Source: Juglans regia (lineage: Eukaryota > Streptophyta > Magnoliopsida > Fagales > Juglandaceae). Taken from it: a stretch of DNA of 64,000 nt. Every line of letters begins with the position of its first letter. Position 1 is the first letter of the stretch. Shown here piece by piece: positions 1 through 11,069 of this stretch. The notes beneath the pieces were generated by a model. That model was not told where the DNA came from. It saw nothing but the letters and a program-made list of their open reading frames with translations, and made no database searches. Position numbers and translations under genes: made by a program. The stretch is taken from the NCBI RefSeq assembly GCF_001411555.2, contig NC_049910.1:27871150-27935149 (forward strand), in the 5' to 3' direction.

Positions 1-338
1 GCTGCATCTGGTTTACCATAAAATCCTGTTAATAACCACCTCAAAGAAGAATCCACATCTTTTATCCATGCACTTATATGTCGTTCAGAATAATTACGTA
101 CTTCAACTTGAGTTTCCACTCTCCAGAACAATGCCAAGCCACCACTTCTACCTCTGGCATCCACTACAAAACAACCATCATACCCCAATCTCCACTTGAG
201 TCTACAGAATTTATTTGCACTTAACTTTGTTTCCATTAAGAAAAAAAAATTGGGTTTCTTTTCTTTCACTAGCAAGCAAAGGTCTTGAACTGTTTGAGGG
301 TTCCCAAGCCCTCGGCAGTTCCAGCTTAGTAGAATCAT
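1..338 (-). CDS. LINE-A ORF2, N-terminal endonuclease part (cut by window edge)
   Basis: Reading leftward from an ATG at 338-336 gives MILLSWNCRGLGNPQTVQDL and then an open frame to the window edge. Visible endonuclease/exonuclease/phosphatase (APE-type) residues are the Asn of WNCRGLG and the Glu of METK. Later landmarks GGLALFW, RHISAW and GFYGKP follow the normal order of plant L1 endonucleases. The enzyme would nick target DNA so that the RT can prime on it. The ATG overlaps the ORF1 stop as ATGA. The remainder of the endonuclease, the RT and the RNase H are outside the window. Confidence 0.8.
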   Translation of the reverse strand, partial: MILLSWNCRGLGNPQTVQDLCLLVKEKKPNFFFLMETKLSANKFCRLKWRLGYDGCFVVDARGRSGGLALFWRVETQVEVRNYSERHISAWIKDVDSSLRWLLTGFYGKPDA

Positions 339-1003
339 TTGGCTTGGTGGGGTTGACTAGCAGCCACCACCATATCTGTTTTAAGCTCCTCAGAGGCATT
401 TCCACGAGCAATTCTAATGCGCTTCGAATTCTTTTGCTTCTCAATAGAGAATCCAACATCCACACACGATCTTTTAGCATTATGTCCCTGGCACCCTGCA
501 GTAGTTCGAGTAGCCATCCCTCGAGCCCTCCTCTTCCAGCTGTGAGTCTGTTTGCCAGCTTCATTTCCAATTTCTGCAGCTACCTTCTCTTTCTTGATGG
601 ACACAACAACTTCAATTGTGTCTCCCACATCTTCTATAACATAAATTCCAACTGGCCCATCAACGCCACACAAACCACATGCTGGGCCTTCTTCATTTAA
701 GCCCATATCCATGTCAGCCCATTTCTCTATATCCCTTTTCAAAACCGCATAATTCACTTCCCCCTTATCACTCCCTTTCTCTTGATCGTTATCCAGCGTA
801 TCCTCCATTACATGTGATGAAACCGATCCCCCTTGTTTCTCGCTATCACCATTATCTTTCGCAGGCACGTTACGATCCAAATTAAATTTCAAATTTCCGT
901 TTTGTCCGTTCGCAACCGTTCCCCCTTCATTCTCGCTATCACCATTATTGTCCGCAAGCACGTTACAATCCGATCTTCCTCCTTCCGCCACCCCATGCTC
1001 CAT
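335..1003 (-). CDS. LINE-A ORF1, C-terminal part
   Basis: This is a 222-residue open frame ending in TGA at 337-335. It has an acidic, Asn/Gly/Asp-rich linker in its first half and a basic tail with HSWKRRARG at about residues 154-162. The tail matches in position and character the WKRRA tail of LINE-B ORF1. The DUF4283 and zinc-knuckle domains normally found at the N-terminus of this RNA-binding protein are absent, because the element is broken at about 1010. The Met at 1003 is therefore probably internal rather than the real start. Its TGA overlaps the ORF2 ATG, a junction also seen in the other LINEs here. Confidence 0.7.
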   Translation of the reverse strand: MEHGVAEGGRSDCNVLADNNGDSENEGGTVANGQNGNLKFNLDRNVPAKDNGDSEKQGGSVSSHVMEDTLDNDQEKGSDKGEVNYAVLKRDIEKWADMDMGLNEEGPACGLCGVDGPVGIYVIEDVGDTIEVVVSIKKEKVAAEIGNEAGKQTHSWKRRARGMATRTTAGCQGHNAKRSCVDVGFSIEKQKNSKRIRIARGNASEELKTDMVVAASQPHQAK

Positions 1004-1029
1004 CGGTACCGGGGCAACTACTGTATAAT

Positions 1030-2398
1030 GGGGAAGGCCCTAACCGAGAAGGGAGTTAATAGTGAAGGCTTCAGGATCACAATGTCTCAAATATGGAAGT
1101 TGGAAGGGTGGGTGACTTTTTGGAGAACAATGTTTCTTGATCGAGTTCTAGAAGATAGGTGACAAAGAAAGGGTCCTGAGCGGACGTCCATGCTTTTTTG
1201 ACAGACACCACCTCACCATGATGGAGGTGGATGAAAAGGTGTCCATAGATGCATTGCAGTTTCGCTACGAACCATTCTGGGTACAACTTCACTACCTTCC
1301 ACTATCAACCCTGTTGGTCGTGCATGGGGGAGGTGTCTTAGAGTAAGGGTGGCAGTGGACCTCAACAAACCCTTGTTGCGAGGGAAATGGCTAAAGCTAG
1401 ACAACAAGCAGCATTGGGTCTCTCTGCAAATCTTTTGTTTTCAATGTGGTGTTCTTAATCACAAAGGGAAAGGGTGCATGAGATCACGTACTGCTCAACA
1501 AGGAGATACATAGTCCTTAGCTCAGTTTGGTCCATGGCTTCGAGGACAACCCAGGAACACAAACATTTTTTACAGTCGTTGATATGGTGGCTCTAAAGGC
1601 AGAAACAACCACCAGAGGGAACAGCAAGGTGGAGGGGGCATTTGGGTCCAGGAAAATTCACTGCACAACATATCAGAGGCCCATCTGAAAATTATGGCAG
1701 AGAAAGAGGAGAAGTTAGCAGCGGAAAACAAGGGAGGAGGATTTCGTGCAGGCCTATATCAGCCATCAACAGAGGGCAGAGCAGGAGTAGGGATTCCTAA
1801 TGATCCATGCCTCGGGAATCTGTTTAAACTCCAGGAGGTAAGTCAACCATCTGACCATGCACAGGCAACCTACGTACATGAGGGCGATAGCCTTTTAGAA
1901 CCTTTTGGTCTCCAAGACAACCAAGGTCCTCACATGGGGATGGATGTTGAGACCAATCTAACACCAGGGACATATAGCCCTCATGTACCTACAACGGAAA
2001 AACTTTTTGAAATGGGAACACGGGAAATCACAAAAAGTAGTGAGGTGGCACCTACTGTTGATGATCGTGGTCTTAAACAAAAAAATCAAAACAAGAGGGT
2101 GGTAGGTAGTTTACATGGCAAAGATACTACCATGCAATCGGTTAATGATAATGGTCTGAGCACATTGAGAAAATGGAAAAGGAGAGCCTGTGATAGTGTA
2201 ACAAACACAGAAGGCAATGGTACCTCGATATTAGTTGATATCTCAAACTGTCCTGCAAGGAACAAATATGAGAGGGGTTGTAAAAGGAGTATACCATTGT
2301 AGAATCTATTCCAAAGAAGACAAAAGAGATGTTATGACACCAAAGGACATCCCATGGTTAAGGAAGAGGCTAATTCCCAGCCTTGCCATCATCAATGA
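1030..2398 (+). pseudogene. LINE-B ORF1 (DUF4283 plus CCHC zinc knuckle), broken
   Basis: The DUF4283 RNA-binding fold is recognisable in pieces from about 1038 to 1400: EGFRITMSQIWKLEGWVTF, then a frameshift, then a stretch around SGRPW and PFWVQLHYLPLS. A canonical CCHC knuckle, CFQCGVLNHKGKGC (C-x2-C-x4-H-x4-C), lies at 1436-1477. The longest clean segment is 1694-2302, an acidic linker ending in a basic WKRRA tail. A premature TAG at 2300-2302 cuts it. The same frame then stays open to a TGA at 2396-2398 that overlaps the ORF2 ATG at 2395. Stops and frameshifts make it a pseudogene. Confidence 0.8.
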
Positions 2399-5300
2399 GC
2401 ATCTTGGTGTGGAACTGCCGAGGGCTTGGGAACCCTCAGTCAGTTAGTGTCCTTAGGAATTTAGCTAAGGAAAAGTATCCCAATTTAGTTTTCCTAGTGG
2501 AAACTAAGTGCAGAAGGAACATAATGGAGGTAGTAAGGAGATGTTTGCAGATGGATGGGTGTTTCTCAGTGGATTGTGTGGGACTCAATGGGGTATTGCT
2601 CTCCTATGGAAAGAGGAATGGAGTGTTACAGTCATCAATTATACAAGACGGCACATTAGTGCCTTGATCCAGGAGGAAGGCAGTGGACCAACATGGCAAT
2701 TCATAGGTTTCTATGGATATCCTGATACAAGGAAGAGAAGTAGTAGTTGGCAATTGTTGAAGATGCTCAAACCTACTGGCTCTATAGCTTGGTTGTGTGC
2801 TGGGGACTTTAATGAGATTCTCCATCAAAGTGACAAAATAGGTGGAGCCAGCAGACCATACAGACAGATTGAAGAGTTTAGACAAGCTGTTGAATGTTGT
2901 GGTCTCAATGACATTCAATCACATGGGCATGAGTTTACTTGGTCGAATAATAGAAGTGGCAGGGACTTTACAAAGGAAAAAATTGATAGAGCTCTTGGAA
3001 ATAAGGAATGGAATGATCTCTATAACCATGGCTTATGCACTGTTCTTCCTGCCATTAAGTCTGATCACTCTCCCTTGCCCATTGTTTTACATAACACTGA
3101 TGATGGGAAGTAGATACGGAGATGGTATTTTAGATATGAGATGGCATGGGAATTGAAGGAAGAATGCCAGAGGGTTGTAGGTGAGGCATGGCAAAAAGCT
3201 TGTACAACAGATTGTGAGGCCATATTACTAAGGACCAAGCTTGGGTTATGCCAGAAAGATCTATTGGTCTAGAGGCAGACACTTAAGCAACAAGAATATA
3301 TGGAAATCACAAAGGGGAAACAAAGTATTGGCCATCTACAGAGCACAGGTACATGCGAGCATTTAGCATCTATGAAACAAATTCAAAAGGAGGTGGTATC
3401 CTCCATAACAGAAAATGACATCAAGTGGAAGCAAAGAGCAAAGTAGCGTTGGCTCAACCATTGGGACAGGAACACTCAATATTTTCACATGTAGGCAAGC
3501 CAGAGAAGGAAGATCAATGCAATCAAAAGCATAGAGGATTCACAAGGAAGATGTGTCACTAAACAGGCAGAAATTGGAGACGTCTTCACAGGTTTTTTCT
3601 CCTCATTATTTACTACTTCCCACCCTTCGAATGTTGAGAACTGCTTGCATGCAATGGGCACTAAGTTAGATATGGACATGAAGGCTTGGCTTATAAACCC
3701 TTTCACTAGGGAAGACATTACAGCAACTGTATTTCAAATGAACCCTTTAGGGTCGCTAGGTCCTTATGGGTTCCCTGCTCAGTTCTATCAAAAACACTGG
3801 GAGGTCGTAGGTGAACAAGTGTGCAGTTATGCCCTTAAGTTTCTAAATCATGGTGGCTCACTCAATGATGTTAATGATACCTTCATTTCACTCATCCCCA
3901 AAGTTCAAAGCCCCAGAAAAAGTAGTTGATTATAGGCCTATTAGTCTATGCAATATATTATACAAGATTGTTTCTAAAACGTGCAAATAGGCTGAAAAAT
4001 CTATTGCCCAAGATCATTGCCCCCAACTAGAGTGCATTTGTACCTGGAAGGCTCATTTCTAATAACATGACCAAGATGGATTTTCCTGTACACTGGATCA
4101 ACATTATCCAAGAATGCCTCAACTCTGTATCTTATTCAATCCTTGTAAATGGAGAACCTCAACAGTGTTTCTTGCCTTCTAAGGGCTTAAGACAATGAGA
4201 CCCATTGTCCCCTTATTTATTTATTTTATGTGCAGAAGCCCTTACTTCTCTTCTAAATCAAGCTGAGGCATGTGGCATTTAACTCCTGTTTCAATTGGAA
4301 GAGGTCCAATCACAGTGAACCACCTGTTCTTTGCTGATGACAACCTCTTGTTATGCCAAGCAAAGCCTGAGGAACTCCAACGTGTGCTTAATATCCTAGA
4401 TTTATATGAGAAAGGCTCAGGTAAGGTCTTAAACGAATACAAATATGCCATCTTCTTTAGTAAGAACACTACCCAGGTAACTCAACAACAGATTTTGCTG
4501 CTAGTAGGTGTCCAATCCACTTCTAAGTTTGAAAGATACCTGGGCTTACCTGCTCTGGTGGGTAGGAAAAAGATAGCCTCATTCCATTCCCTAATTGACA
4601 GAACCTGGACTCGAGTAACCAATTGGAGAACTAAGTTTCCTTCTGCTGCAGGCAAGGAGATTCTACTCAAGGTAGTCCTCCAAGCCATCCCCACCTATGA
4701 AATGAGAATGTTTTTGCTACCAGTAAGTTGAATCAGATGCTCAGGAAATTTTGGTGGGGTTTCAATGAAGATTTCTCCAAAATCCAGTGGGTCAATTGGA
4801 AGCAACTCAGTGACAACAAGGAAATAGGAGGCCTTGGGTTCAGAGACCTGAGATGTTTTAATATTGCTTTACTCTCGAAGCAAGGTTGGAGGATCCTACA
4901 AAATCCAACCCTCCTAGTGGCACAAATACTAAAGCAAAAATTGCTTGAAGCAAAGTTGGGGACAGGGCCTTCTTTTGCATGGAGAGGCATATATGCTGGC
5001 TTAAAACTGTTGAAGAAAGGTCTTATATGGAGGGTTGGAAATGGCCAAAAAGTAAACATTTGGCAAGACAGCTGGATATCTTCATTACCTTCTCAAAAGA
5101 TTCTGACAATTCGAGAAACAGATTGCTAGTGTGACAAAGTTAGTGATCTCATTGACCCTAAATTGAAGCAATAGAGGGAATATCTCCTTTTTGAACTTTT
5201 TACTCAACAGGAAATAGAGAGCATCAAAGCCATTCCAATCAACTTAGGGGGGAGAGAAGAAAAATCAATATGGCAATTTACTCCTAATGGCATCTACACA

Positions 5301-6310
5301 GTTAACAGTGGCTATCATCTCAGCAAAGAAATGGAAAGAGAGCTAGAAGGGGAATCATCAGTCAGAATTAGGGACTGCCAGGTGTGGAGGACAATTTGGA
5401 AACTAAAAGTATGTCCTGCCACTAAGATGTTTCTATGGAGAGCCTGTAGTGAGGCTCTCTCCACTCTAGCTAATTTGAAAAGGAGGAAGGTAGTAGAGAA
5501 CAGCCTATGTCTGATATGCAAACAGGAACCTGAGACTTCTGGCCATGCCTGATTGGGATGTATTGCTGCTAAAGATGTGTGGTGTCAAGGTTCAAAGAAA
5601 GTACAGAAGTTGTCTCTCCAGAGTGATTTGGTTTTCAATGTTTGGGCACTGGTTGATACTCTTGATCCAGGGGAACTAGATGAGGTAGCAGTCACAATGA
5701 GGATGATATGGTCTAGAAGAAATGACTGTTTACATGGAAAAGTTTTTAAACAGCCATGGGATGTCATATATCAGGCCAGGACAGAACTTTTCTCTCATAA
5801 GAAGGCCCTTAAACAAGAAGTTGGTTGTACTCCAAAGTCTATGGCAAGGGCTCACAGTTGGACAAAACCTGCAGTAAGGTGTTTCAAAGTCAATTGGGAT
5901 GTAGCTATACAATCGAAGGAGGGAAGGATTGGTATAGGAGTACTCATTAGAGATCATCAAGGTCTTGTGATAGGTGCACTTCGTGCTAACAGAATCTTAA
6001 GAGGCAATGCTTTAGACGCTGAAGCCTATGGGCTTCTTTTGGCAACTGTTTTCTGCAAGGAACTTGGCTTAAGGTAGTTCTGCCTGGAGGGGGACTCAAA
6101 ATAGGTAGTGGACCTACTGAACCATGATACTTCCAATTGGAGCATGGGTGGATGTCTCATAACAGATGTCAGTTTCACATGTATATGGTGAGGCTAATAT
6201 GGCAGCTCACAGCTTAGCAAAGGCTGCACTCGAATGCATAGAAGATGTTTATGACATTGAGATATGTCCAAATTGTATTTTACCTTTGGTTGCCAAGGAT
6301 ATGATTTAGT
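2395..6310 (+). pseudogene. LINE-B ORF2 (endonuclease, RT, zf-RVT, RNase H), broken
   Basis: ORF2 opens MSILVWNCRGLGNP at 2395. Endonuclease landmarks follow to about 3110: ETK, GFYGYP, CAGDFNEI, TWSNN, IDRAL and SDHSPL. There is a frameshift near 2520. RT runs from about 3600 to 4730 with FISLIPK, YRPISLCN, GLRQ and DPLSPYLF, and the motif C FADD near 4331-4342. Motif A (the KLDxxKAYD block) is missing: the frame jumps from SNNMTKMDF to VHWIN around 4070-4100. A zinc-binding RVT region (CxxC...GHA) is at about 5390-5550. RNase H begins at KVNWDVA near 5887 and ends close to 6308. Several stops interrupt it. The loss of motif A alone would abolish reverse transcription. Confidence 0.85.
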
Positions 6311-6400
6311 TTGGTTCCATTACTTTGTACTATCGAGTTCATGTAAGTGTTTGATGATGATTAATGAGATCAGTTTTATTATAAAAAAATAAATAAATAC

Positions 6401-6449
6401 TATACTAAAACTGGAAAAATTGGACTGAAACCGGTAAAACTGGAAGTAC
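6401..6449. other. short unassigned AT-rich stretch
   Basis: This follows the A-rich end of LINE-B. I see no gene or repeat boundary in it. Confidence 0.4.
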
Positions 6450-8788
6450 TAGTTTAGGATTTAAATTGAAAAGTCTTTTTACAAAATATTCTTTCATACA
6501 TTACATAGAATGAGACTAGACTTTGGTCACTTTTCCCTTGGGCTATGTTTGTTCTAACGCTTATTTCGTTCTTATTTTGTTCTTTGGAGGGGGAGGGACA
6601 TACATAAAAACAAAATGAGTTGAATACTCAGTAAGCATTACTTCATATTGTAAAAATATACTAACATAGGTTTTCATTCATTCATTTGACATTCATCTAC
6701 ATATTTTACATAAAGAATTCATTTCTTTGAAAACATTACAAGGTGGTTTTTTTAAAAAAAAAAACAAAATAAAGATTTTCCTTTCTTATAAAACATTTCC
6801 CACACATTGTACATTCATTAATAAAGAGTTAAACGATTTCACCACATTTAGTTAACTCTTATCAATTTTCCTCTGGTTAGTACACACTATTACGCTCCAT
6901 GTATTGGGGTTAGAGGTCTTTTGGACCCTGATTCCACTCGTGGCAACAGGTTGGAAATCCCTTTCAGTCAGGGGAAAACACTGAGTGCACTAGCAGTACT
7001 ACTTATCCGACATTGCATTCTGCCGGTCCATTGGTACCATCATTCATTCATTCAGTCATGGCCATTACGTAGCTTCATATGTTAAACATTCGTTCATTTA
7101 CTTTACTTTCCTTTTATTCATTCATTCCTTTCAGTCATTTCCTTTTTTCATTCATCAGTACATTTCATTTCATAAACATAACTCCAAAGCATAAGCATAA
7201 ACATCATTAGTAAACATCATTTCATAGCACCCTTTCAATATCATTTCATAGCCTCATTTAAACTTTATTTCATAGCCTCATTTAAACATCATTTCTTAGT
7301 ATCATTTAAATATCATTTCATATCCTCATTTAAATACTCTTTCATCGCATCATATAAACATTACTTCTTAGCATCAAGCTTAAGCCTCAACAATTCATTT
7401 CATGGAACATAAATACAATAAGTACATATAACATCCATTCACATGCATACAATTATTCTTTGAGGTGCATAGATAGGGGCTGCCACAGAAGGCCATTACA
7501 TATATATATCTTAAAACATTAGTACTTAGCATACTTTCATAAACACCATTTCATTTTCCTTTATTACATAAAAATAATATTTTTCATAACAATTTCATTT
7601 TCATATCATTTAGAAAACTCTAGAAGCGTATGAACATAATACTTACCTGGACTCCATGCTATTTTTATTTCATGCAGTCCATTCATGTGCATGTTAGATG
7701 GCAACCTACATGCATTTACAACTTAATTTTATTCCCTTTTCAAGTGCATAAGTAACTTAAACTTAGAACTTAGATAATACTACCATTTACTTAAACATTC
7801 TTCACTTAGATATAATCTATTATCCAATCCATCATCTATAAATTTTTTATCACCATCTTCTAATTCTCAAGTTGTAGCCTGGGACCCACTTGAGGTCAAC
7901 ACATAGCATTCAACTTCATGTTCTTATCCTTTAAGGTGAACCTCCATGATTCACTTTAGAGGTTAAGACACACTATAAAGTTATACAATTCAACCCTAGT
8001 TAATACATAGATCTCTTCCTCCATTCATGCACAATCTAACTAACACTTCATCATAATCCAAACCAAGCATAATGCACAACTTTAAGCCAACTCTAAGGCT
8101 TAAACACCGTGTACTCATGCTTAAGACAAACTATTCATTGCATATGGTAAATCTATCTGGTACATGCGTCTAACCAATTTACACATATACCATACCCTTT
8201 TATCACCTACCCAAAACACCCACTTGGGTGGTAAATCTGTCTGGCACATGCTGTCTGGTGGTTTAGTCGTGCGTGAAGGTAAGGTAAAAATGGCTGAGCT
8301 TCACAGCTGCTGTGATAGTGGGGCTCGGTGGCTCACAGTGGGGGTAGGGGTGGTTTCGTGTGTCATGAACAGGGGAAGGGGAAGGGTGATATGGTGGTGG
8401 AGGAGCTAGGTTGTTGCTTGGAAGAGGGCGGCTGGGCTTGTCGCGCACGGTGGAAAGGAAGAGAAAAGTCGAGGGAGAGACACAAAGAGGGGTCTGTTGA
8501 GGGAGGCATAGGGGGCTTGGTTCAAAGAGTGACTCTATGTGGTCGTGTGGTGCGACTGAGGGAGGTGGTGGACTAGCCATGGGTGGTGGCGTGCTTGAGG
8601 TGTAGCCTCTTTGCTACCATCCACAGTGTCTCTGGGAAGGAGGGTAAGAGAGTAGAGAGCAGAGATGGGAAGGCTGTTGGAGGAAAGAGATGGAGGAGCT
8701 GTGCCATGGAGGATGGTGGCGGCGGAGCCCTAATCTAGAAAGAGAGACGGAGACCATAATGGAAGGGAGAGATAGATCTGAGAGAAGG

Positions 8789-8821
<33 letters not shown>

Positions 8822-9934
8822 CGTGGGGGCTGGGGTGCCGCAGCTTAAAGAAGGGGTTGCTCACGACGGCTTGCAGTGGTGCAGTGTCCTTCATGGAGGT
8901 GATGCTGGGTTGCCGAGAGAGAGGAGAGAAATCGAGGTAATGAGACGCAGAGGGGAAGAGAGGGATCGGGAGGGCAAGAAGCCGAGAGGGATGTGGGGTT
9001 GTCGTTGGCGAGGCGCGATTGTGTTGTCGACGACGACGGTGCGAGTTGGCAGAGAGGAATGGTGGGGAGTCTTAGCTGGGGGAGGAAACAATGCAGGGGG
9101 GTGACGATGTGGGGAAGGGGGAGAGAGAGAGAGATAAGAGAGGAAAAGAGGGAGGAAATCAGGGCTTTTGAGGAATTAATCTATGCCCTACATTTTAGGG
9201 TTCTTAACCTAGATCCAACGGTGGAGATAAATCTAACTAAAATAAGAGACTGATAGACATAATTGTACAAGAAATACTAAATAATAATCTCAAGTATAAA
9301 ATAAAATGATGAAATTTACTAAATATTTCTAAGAGAAATAAATCCATCTAAATAAATAGATTTTTTAACATAATTTCAAATGATGAACTTAATAAATATC
9401 TCTAAGGGAAATAAAATTATTTAAATAAATGAACTACCAAAAATAGATTTTTATTTTTGGGACTTAAAAAATATAAGGAGGCTTACTTTAAAAATTATGT
9501 TTGGTTCAATAACACTAAAAATACCCCATTTAAAATAATCTTGGACGCTTAAAATATTTTGAGGATTTTAAACTTTTCTGAATTTTATGTGAAATATAGC
9601 ATAGGAACCCTGTTTATCTGGACTTTTTAACTTCTCTCCTCACAATAGTACCAAGGAAGCATCAATCATCCTCTATAAAATAGTCATGTAACTAGCGTAA
9701 ATTTTCAATTAAACACATACTTCGTAGTTAAAACCTGAGATATGAAAATCTATATTTCCAGTCTAAAAATCCTCAAAACCCTAAAATGTCAACTCTTCCC
9801 AAAATACTTTGATTTTCACATATTTTCTTTGAATAATTATAAGATTAAACTCTAAAAATATTACCAAGCTCAACATCTAATTTCTCTCGATTTTCATTAT
9901 CAAATTTTATGTTCAAGTATGTCCTAACACGTGA
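6450..9934 (-). mobile_element. F2 copy h: decayed long non-coding LTR-like element
   Basis: It runs parallel to the F2 copy at 60788 and inverted relative to the one at 51192-56848. Shared landmarks in order are: the CAAAATGAGT...ACTCAGTAAG hairpin at 6616-6630; a block on a flanked GGTTGGAAATCCC near 6950; runs of CATTT/TTCAT repeats to 7450; CTTACCTG at 7642-7649 (CAGGTAAG on the minus strand); and a CTGATT-poor tail to 8230. A G-rich block follows at 8260-9180 and AT-rich DNA to 9934. It lacks the minisatellite array seen in the other two copies. Neither terminus is certain, and there is no coding potential I believe. Confidence 0.6.
8260..9180. other. G-rich purine block of F2 copy h
   Basis: This is a strongly G/A-rich stretch with an AG dinucleotide run near 8796-8821 and many GAGAGA tracts. 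Open frames on both strands here are low-complexity (Gly/Arg-rich or Pro/Ser-rich) and unlike any family I know. The same block appears as a C-rich stretch at 51830-52800 in the inverted F2 copy, which shows that it belongs to the element and is not a gene. Confidence 0.55.
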
Positions 9935-9940
9935 CACCAC
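9935..9940. repeat. target-site duplication of the TRIM (left)
   Basis: CACCAC lies immediately left of the TRIM and is repeated at 10385-10390. LTR elements usually duplicate 5 bp; the sixth base may be chance. Confidence 0.7.
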
Positions 9941-10110
9941 TGTAACGCCCCAATGGAAGGCCTAAACCACATGGCCTATACTCCAAAAGGATTAGTCAAT
10001 GATACAATTGGAGTCACATTGGAACCTTATAAAGAGCAAGAACTTCTCCTTCCCAAGCAATGTGGGATCCCATACACCACCTACCCTTATCCATATCATA
10101 TGGGGTATCA
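9941..10110 (-). repeat. TRIM 3' LTR (left on the plus strand)
   Basis: This is a 170-bp copy, about 97 percent identical by eye to 10215-10384. It carries TG...CA ends on the minus strand. Confidence 0.8.
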
Positions 10111-10199
10111 CAATCTACCCTCCTTAAATTCTCGATGCCCTCGTCGGGCATGTCCATTATAGGTGGCACGGCTCAAGTCCCACATTTCTGGTTGGGATA

Positions 10200-10212
10200 G
10201 GCTCGGATACCA
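10200..10212 (-). promoter_or_regulatory. TRIM primer-binding site
   Basis: On the minus strand this is TGGTATCCGAGCC, which matches the tRNA-iMet primer-binding consensus TGGTATCAGAGCC at 12 of 13 positions. It lies two bases inside the LTR end, which sets the orientation of the element as minus. Confidence 0.8.
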
Positions 10213-10214
10213 TT

Positions 10215-10384
10215 TGTAACGCCCCAATGGAAGGCCCAAACCACATGGCCTATACTCCAAAAGGACTAGTCAATGATACAATTGGAGCCACATTGGAACC
10301 TTATAAAGAGCAATAACTTCTCATTCCCAAGCAATGTGGGATCCCATACACCACCTACCCTTATCCATATCATATGGGGTATCA
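10215..10384 (-). repeat. TRIM 5' LTR (right on the plus strand)
   Basis: Second 170-bp direct repeat, adjacent to the primer-binding site. The sequence after it, CACCAC, repeats the left flank. Confidence 0.8.
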
Positions 10385-10390
10385 CACCAC

Positions 10391-11069
10391 CCTCAATTTC
10401 TACCTAACAAATGGTAATTATGGGCTTGTGATAGCGGGATATCATTGAGCGAGAGCAAGAACAAATGTGAGAGGGAGAGAGTGAGAGAGAGAGAGAAACC
10501 GTGAGAGAGGGAAGAGGAAGGCGAAAGCTAGGTGAAGGTCGTTCACGACGGTGCAACCATGGGCACTTCAATGGTGGCTACGTACATGGGCTAGTGCTAG
10601 GCGAGTAGCTCTCAACTTGGGTTTGTAGTGGCTCGTGGTAGCCGCAACGTGGTACGAAGGTGAAGCTATAATGGGCGCCCATGCATTGCTAGGGGCTTGC
10701 CAAGGTGGGAAGTGGCCCTACACGGTGGCTCTCTATTGAACAGGTCATCTCCAGCTCACAAATGATTCAGTAAGACTCCACCAAATCAACTCATCCGCTG
10801 GAAGATTCTGGAGTCACGTAGACTAGGTTGAGATTTTATCCTTGTGATTGTATTGTAAGAATCAGATTGGTTGTATTGTAGTGCTCTGAAATATTCTAAC
10901 AAACTCTGCAAAAGCATTCGGTTACAGCAACGCACTAGCTGCTTGATATCATGCGCCTATGTACTTTGTTGAGGCTGCAATTTGTTTATAAATACCTCAC
11001 TGTACATCCATAATATTTTTAACGTGAATAGAACCTCTGTTTTTCAGAAAACTCTTTCCTTCCTTCTTC
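10391..11069. other. unassigned repeat DNA, possible LTR remnant
   Basis: No credible ORF. It contains a GAGAGA-rich stretch at 10450-10520. Towards its right end is a promoter-like run, TTTATAAATACCTC near 10985, followed by a T-rich tail, which resembles the TATA-to-polyA part of an LTR. I could not find a second copy or termini. It is the target into which Gypsy-1 inserted and resumes at 16421. Confidence 0.35.

Larger units (their letters stand above)
1..1010 (-). mobile_element. LINE-A, partial L1-type retrotransposon
   Basis: Minus-strand piece of a plant non-LTR retrotransposon holding the C-terminal part of ORF1 and the first part of the ORF2 endonuclease. The rest of ORF2 lies beyond the left edge of the window. 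Near 1010 the sequence switches to a different LINE on the opposite strand, so the ORF1 N-terminal domain of this copy is missing. The endonuclease start WNCRGLGNP is the usual opening of plant L1 ORF2 proteins. The part seen is open throughout, so this copy may be less decayed than its neighbour. Confidence 0.85.
1020..6400 (+). mobile_element. LINE-B, near-complete but decayed L1-type retrotransposon
   Basis: Plus-strand LINE with ORF1 (DUF4283 and CCHC), then ORF2 (endonuclease, RT, zf-RVT, RNase H), and an A-rich end at about 6380-6400. Its 5' part abuts the oppositely oriented LINE-A, and I could not identify target duplications. Many stops and frameshifts, plus a deletion of the RT core, show that it is dead. 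The order of domains is standard for plant L1 elements with a C-terminal RNase H. Confidence 0.88.
9941..10384 (-). mobile_element. TRIM (terminal-repeat retrotransposon in miniature), complete, 444 bp
   Basis: Two 170-bp direct repeats (9941-10110 and 10215-10384) flank a 104-bp interior with no ORF. Read on the minus strand, each repeat starts TGATACCCC and ends GGGGCGTTACA, giving TG...CA ends. Directly after the minus-strand 5' LTR is TGGTATCCGAGCC, one mismatch from the initiator-methionine tRNA primer site. Just before the minus-strand 3' LTR is the purine tract AAGGAGGGTAGA. I count five differences between the two LTRs. The element is flanked by CACCAC. Movement would depend on proteins from an autonomous Gypsy or Copia partner. 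Confidence 0.85.

Noticed and set aside
1..6400. LINE-A and LINE-B as one element with a 5' inversion (twin priming)
   Set aside because: Both pieces contain the ORF1 tail and endonuclease start with different sequences; twin priming would not duplicate them.
8260..9104. Pro/Ser-rich minus-strand and Gly/Arg-rich plus-strand frames
   Set aside because: This is the G-rich block of F2 copy h, with no domain and no match between copies at the protein level.
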